Source: Anaerolineae bacterium (GTDB lineage: Bacteria > Chloroflexota > Anaerolineae > 4572-78). Taken from it: a DNA stretch of 7,708 nt. Position numbers and translations under genes: made by a program. Below are positions 6,026-7,708 of this stretch, piece by piece (positions within the stretch are counted from its first letter, which is position 1; each line of letters starts with the position of its first letter). The stretch is from positions 1 to 7,708 of the forward strand of contig JALVZI010000439.1 in the NCBI GenBank assembly GCA_027022125.1. The letters run 5' to 3'. Below the pieces are notes generated by a model that ran no database searches, was not told the DNA's origin, and was given only the letters and a program-made list of their open reading frames with translations.

Positions 6026-7708
6026 GCTACCATTCCTTGTCTGCGTGCCTGCATCGCGGCACTAATCAATCCGGGAATATCGATAATCAGCGCAATGCTG
6101 CCATCGCCCAAAATTGTGCCACCGGAAATGCCCGGCAGTTCGCCCATAATGGGGTTTAACGATTTCACAACTATATCTTGCTTGCCGATGATGCTGTCAA
6201 CCACCAAACCCATTCGCTGCTTGCCCCAAGCCACCGTTACCACTGCGGTTTTGTCGGCGTCGCCGTGATGATTGCCGTTCATTCGCGGATGGGTGAAAAA
6301 GTCGCGCAGGTCAATCAGCGGTAACACCGAATTTCGCCAGTGGATGACCGGGCTGCCTTTTACATGGCTGACGGTCACATCTGACAAATAGAGCGATTCG
6401 ATGATGGTTGCCAGCGGGATGGCATACGTGATGTTGTGCATCGAAACGAGCATGGTCTGCACAATTGCCAGCGTCAGCGGCAGAGTGATGCGGAAGGTTG
6501 TGCCCGCCCCCATTTTGCTTTCAACCACCACCGAGCCGCTCAACCGCTCAATGTTCGAGCGAACCACATCCATCCCCACACCGCGCCCGGAAATATCGGT
6601 GATTTTCTCGGCGGTGGAAAGGTTGGGCAGAAAAATCAGGTCAATCGCTTCTTCATCGTCCATCTGCGCGGCTTCATCTTCACTGATGAGCCCGCGTTTG
6701 ACCGCCGCCTGCTTCACTTTTTCCGGGTTGATGCCGGGTCCGTCATCTTTCACGGTGATAACAATATGACCCTCTTCGTGTGTGGCGGTGAGCATAATTG
6801 TGCCGGTGGGGTTTTTGCCCGCTTTTTCGCGTTCTTCGGGTGTTTCCATACCGTGGTCAACCGCGTTTCGCAACAGGTGGATGAGCGGGTCGCCGATATA
6901 TTCGATGAGCGAGCGGTCGAGTTCGGTGTCTTCCCCTTCGATGACCAGATTAACCTGCTTGCCCGCAATCCGGCTCACATCGCGCACCAAACGGGGCATT
7001 TTGTTGAACGTGCTGCCGATGGGCAGCATACGGGCGCGCATCACTTCTTCCTGCAACTGGTCAACCACCCGCCCCAAATGCCCGTTCATCTCGGTTAAAT
7101 CGTTGACGGGACCTTCTTTACCGTGCACATTCAGCAGTAAATTTTCTATTTGAAGAAGGCGGTTGCGGTCTGTGACCAACTCGCCCACCAGATTCATCAG
7201 CGAGTCGAGGCGTTCCACACTGATGCGGACGGTTTTTTCCGCGCTCAAATCAACGCCGTGCCCGGAACTTTTTTTCGGTTTGGCTTTCGGTTTTTTCGGT
7301 GCGGCAGCCGGTTCTTCCAGCGTGTACGGGGCAACACTGTGCGATGCCAAATCCATCACATCCGCCAATGTCTGCTCAATGGTTTCGATACTCTCTTTGC
7401 TGGCAACCAGCAGTTCAATGCGGTTGTCGTGTTTGGTATTCGCCAAATCATCCATCGAAGGCTGCTGGTATATCACCTCGCCCACATCCATCACCGCCAT
7501 TGCCGCCTGCGATAACCGCGCCGACGGGGCGAAACTGTTCGGGTCGGTGGTGGCTACCGTCAAAAACAGCGCATAACCCTGTGATTGCAATTCTTTCGCC
7601 CGCGCCCGGTCGGCATCGCTCAGTTTTATGGCGGCAGACTGGGCATTCCCGTTACTCGATGCGCCGGATGCGGCTGCCGCCATAAAACTGAGCGATGCCG
7701 ACCGGGCG
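6022..7708 (-). CDS. cheA: Chemotaxis histidine kinase CheA, C-terminal part (5' end outside window)
   Basis: CheA autophosphorylates in response to receptors and passes phosphate to CheY and CheB. The frame stays open to the right edge, so the gene is 5'-truncated; the ATG at 7683 has no ribosome site and is not the start. Counting from that codon, residues about 20-117 form a P2-like response-regulator docking domain. A lysine/proline-rich linker (124-140) leads to the P3 dimerisation helices (about 148-220). The P4 kinase domain carries the N box HLLRNAVDHGME (269-280), G1 box DDGPGI (313-318), STAEK (356-360) and G2 box GRGVGMD (366-372). The P5 CheW-like domain runs from about 405 to 553. 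The P1 domain with the phosphorylated histidine must lie further right and is not seen. The stop TGA overlaps the cheC start by 4 bases. Sequence to the right of about 7673 sits in an inverted repeat and may be artefactual. Confidence 0.95.
   Translation of the reverse strand, partial: ARSASLSFMAAAASGASSNGNAQSAAIKLSDADRARAKELQSQGYALFLTVATTDPNSFAPSARLSQAAMAVMDVGEVIYQQPSMDDLANTKHDNRIELLVASKESIETIEQTLADVMDLASHSVAPYTLEEPAAAPKKPKAKPKKSSGHGVDLSAEKTVRISVERLDSLMNLVGELVTDRNRLLQIENLLLNVHGKEGPVNDLTEMNGHLGRVVDQLQEEVMRARMLPIGSTFNKMPRLVRDVSRIAGKQVNLVIEGEDTELDRSLIEYIGDPLIHLLRNAVDHGMETPEEREKAGKNPTGTIMLTATHEEGHIVITVKDDGPGINPEKVKQAAVKRGLISEDEAAQMDDEEAIDLIFLPNLSTAEKITDISGRGVGMDVVRSNIERLSGSVVVESKMGAGTTFRITLPLTLAIVQTMLVSMHNITYAIPLATIIESLYLSDVTVSHVKGSPVIHWRNSVLPLIDLRDFFTHPRMNGNHHGDADKTAVVTVAWGKQRMGLVVDSIIGKQDIVVKSLNPIMGELPGISGGTILGDGSIALIIDIPGLISAAMQARRQGMVA
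7603..7708. repeat. Perfect 35-bp inverted repeat at the window edge
   Basis: Positions 7603-7637 are the exact reverse complement of 7674-7708, with a 36-base spacer (7638-7673). The right arm ends on the final base, so the repeat may be longer. In the cheA frame the left arm encodes the start of the P2-like domain (KLSDADRARA), which fits the protein, whereas the right arm gives low-complexity residues before the linker. This pattern is typical of a fold-back or chimeric junction at a contig end; a true hairpin inside cheA is less likely. Confidence 0.9.

Noticed and set aside
6436..7098. Plus-strand open frame (220 codons) rich in His, Phe and Arg opposite cheA
   Set aside because: It is antisense to the CheA kinase core with its clear motifs; the odd composition is that of a shadow frame.
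7681..7683. ATG as the true start of CheA
   Set aside because: There is no ribosome site upstream, the frame stays open to the edge, the P1 domain would be missing, and it lies in the suspicious inverted repeat.
1..7708. CRISPR arrays, tRNA or rRNA genes, insertion sequences
   Set aside because: I saw no regularly spaced direct repeats, cloverleaf-like segments, rRNA-like stretches or transposase motifs; nearly all the sequence is accounted for by eight che genes and two sugar genes.

Overview
This is a bacterial fragment coded entirely on the minus strand, with genes cut at both ends. Most of it is a compact chemotaxis operon. Read in the direction of transcription (right to left) the order is cheA (3' part), cheC, cheD, cheY, cheB, cheR, cheX copy 1, cheX copy 2. 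A strong intrinsic terminator follows. A second, separate unit then starts with a UDP-galactopyranose mutase gene (glf) and runs into the first 97 codons of a family 2 glycosyltransferase at the left edge. Start sites are mostly preceded by good Shine-Dalgarno sequences, base composition looks roughly balanced, and there is almost no non-coding space.

The chemotaxis gene set (CheC, CheD and CheX, with no CheZ) is the kind found in Firmicutes, Thermotogae, Spirochaetes, Chloroflexi and related deep lineages rather than enteric bacteria. The CheB and CheY sequences remind me of Chloroflexi-like proteins, but that is an impression and not a placement. No flagellar, pilus, CheW or receptor gene lies in the window, so the output machinery is unknown.

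How the genes work together: CheA phosphorylates CheY and CheB. CheR methylates and CheB demethylates receptors, and CheB and CheD can deamidate receptor glutamines. CheC and CheX dephosphorylate CheY-P, and CheC also binds CheD. Here one CheC and two tandem CheX paralogues follow a single cheY, which is a heavy investment in signal removal. The che genes overlap or sit 4 to 41 bases apart, which indicates one transcript. The terminator (about 1511-1546) ends that transcript about 20 bases after the last stop codon.

The right edge needs caution. A perfect 35-bp inverted repeat (arms 7603-7637 and 7674-7708) lies in cheA and runs into the last base of the window. It looks more like a fold-back or assembly artefact at a contig end than biology, so cheA sequence to the right of about 7673 should not be trusted. 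I see no clearly new system here; the points worth a look are the phosphatase redundancy, the degenerate half-site in CheC, the glf/glycosyltransferase overlap and the edge palindrome.
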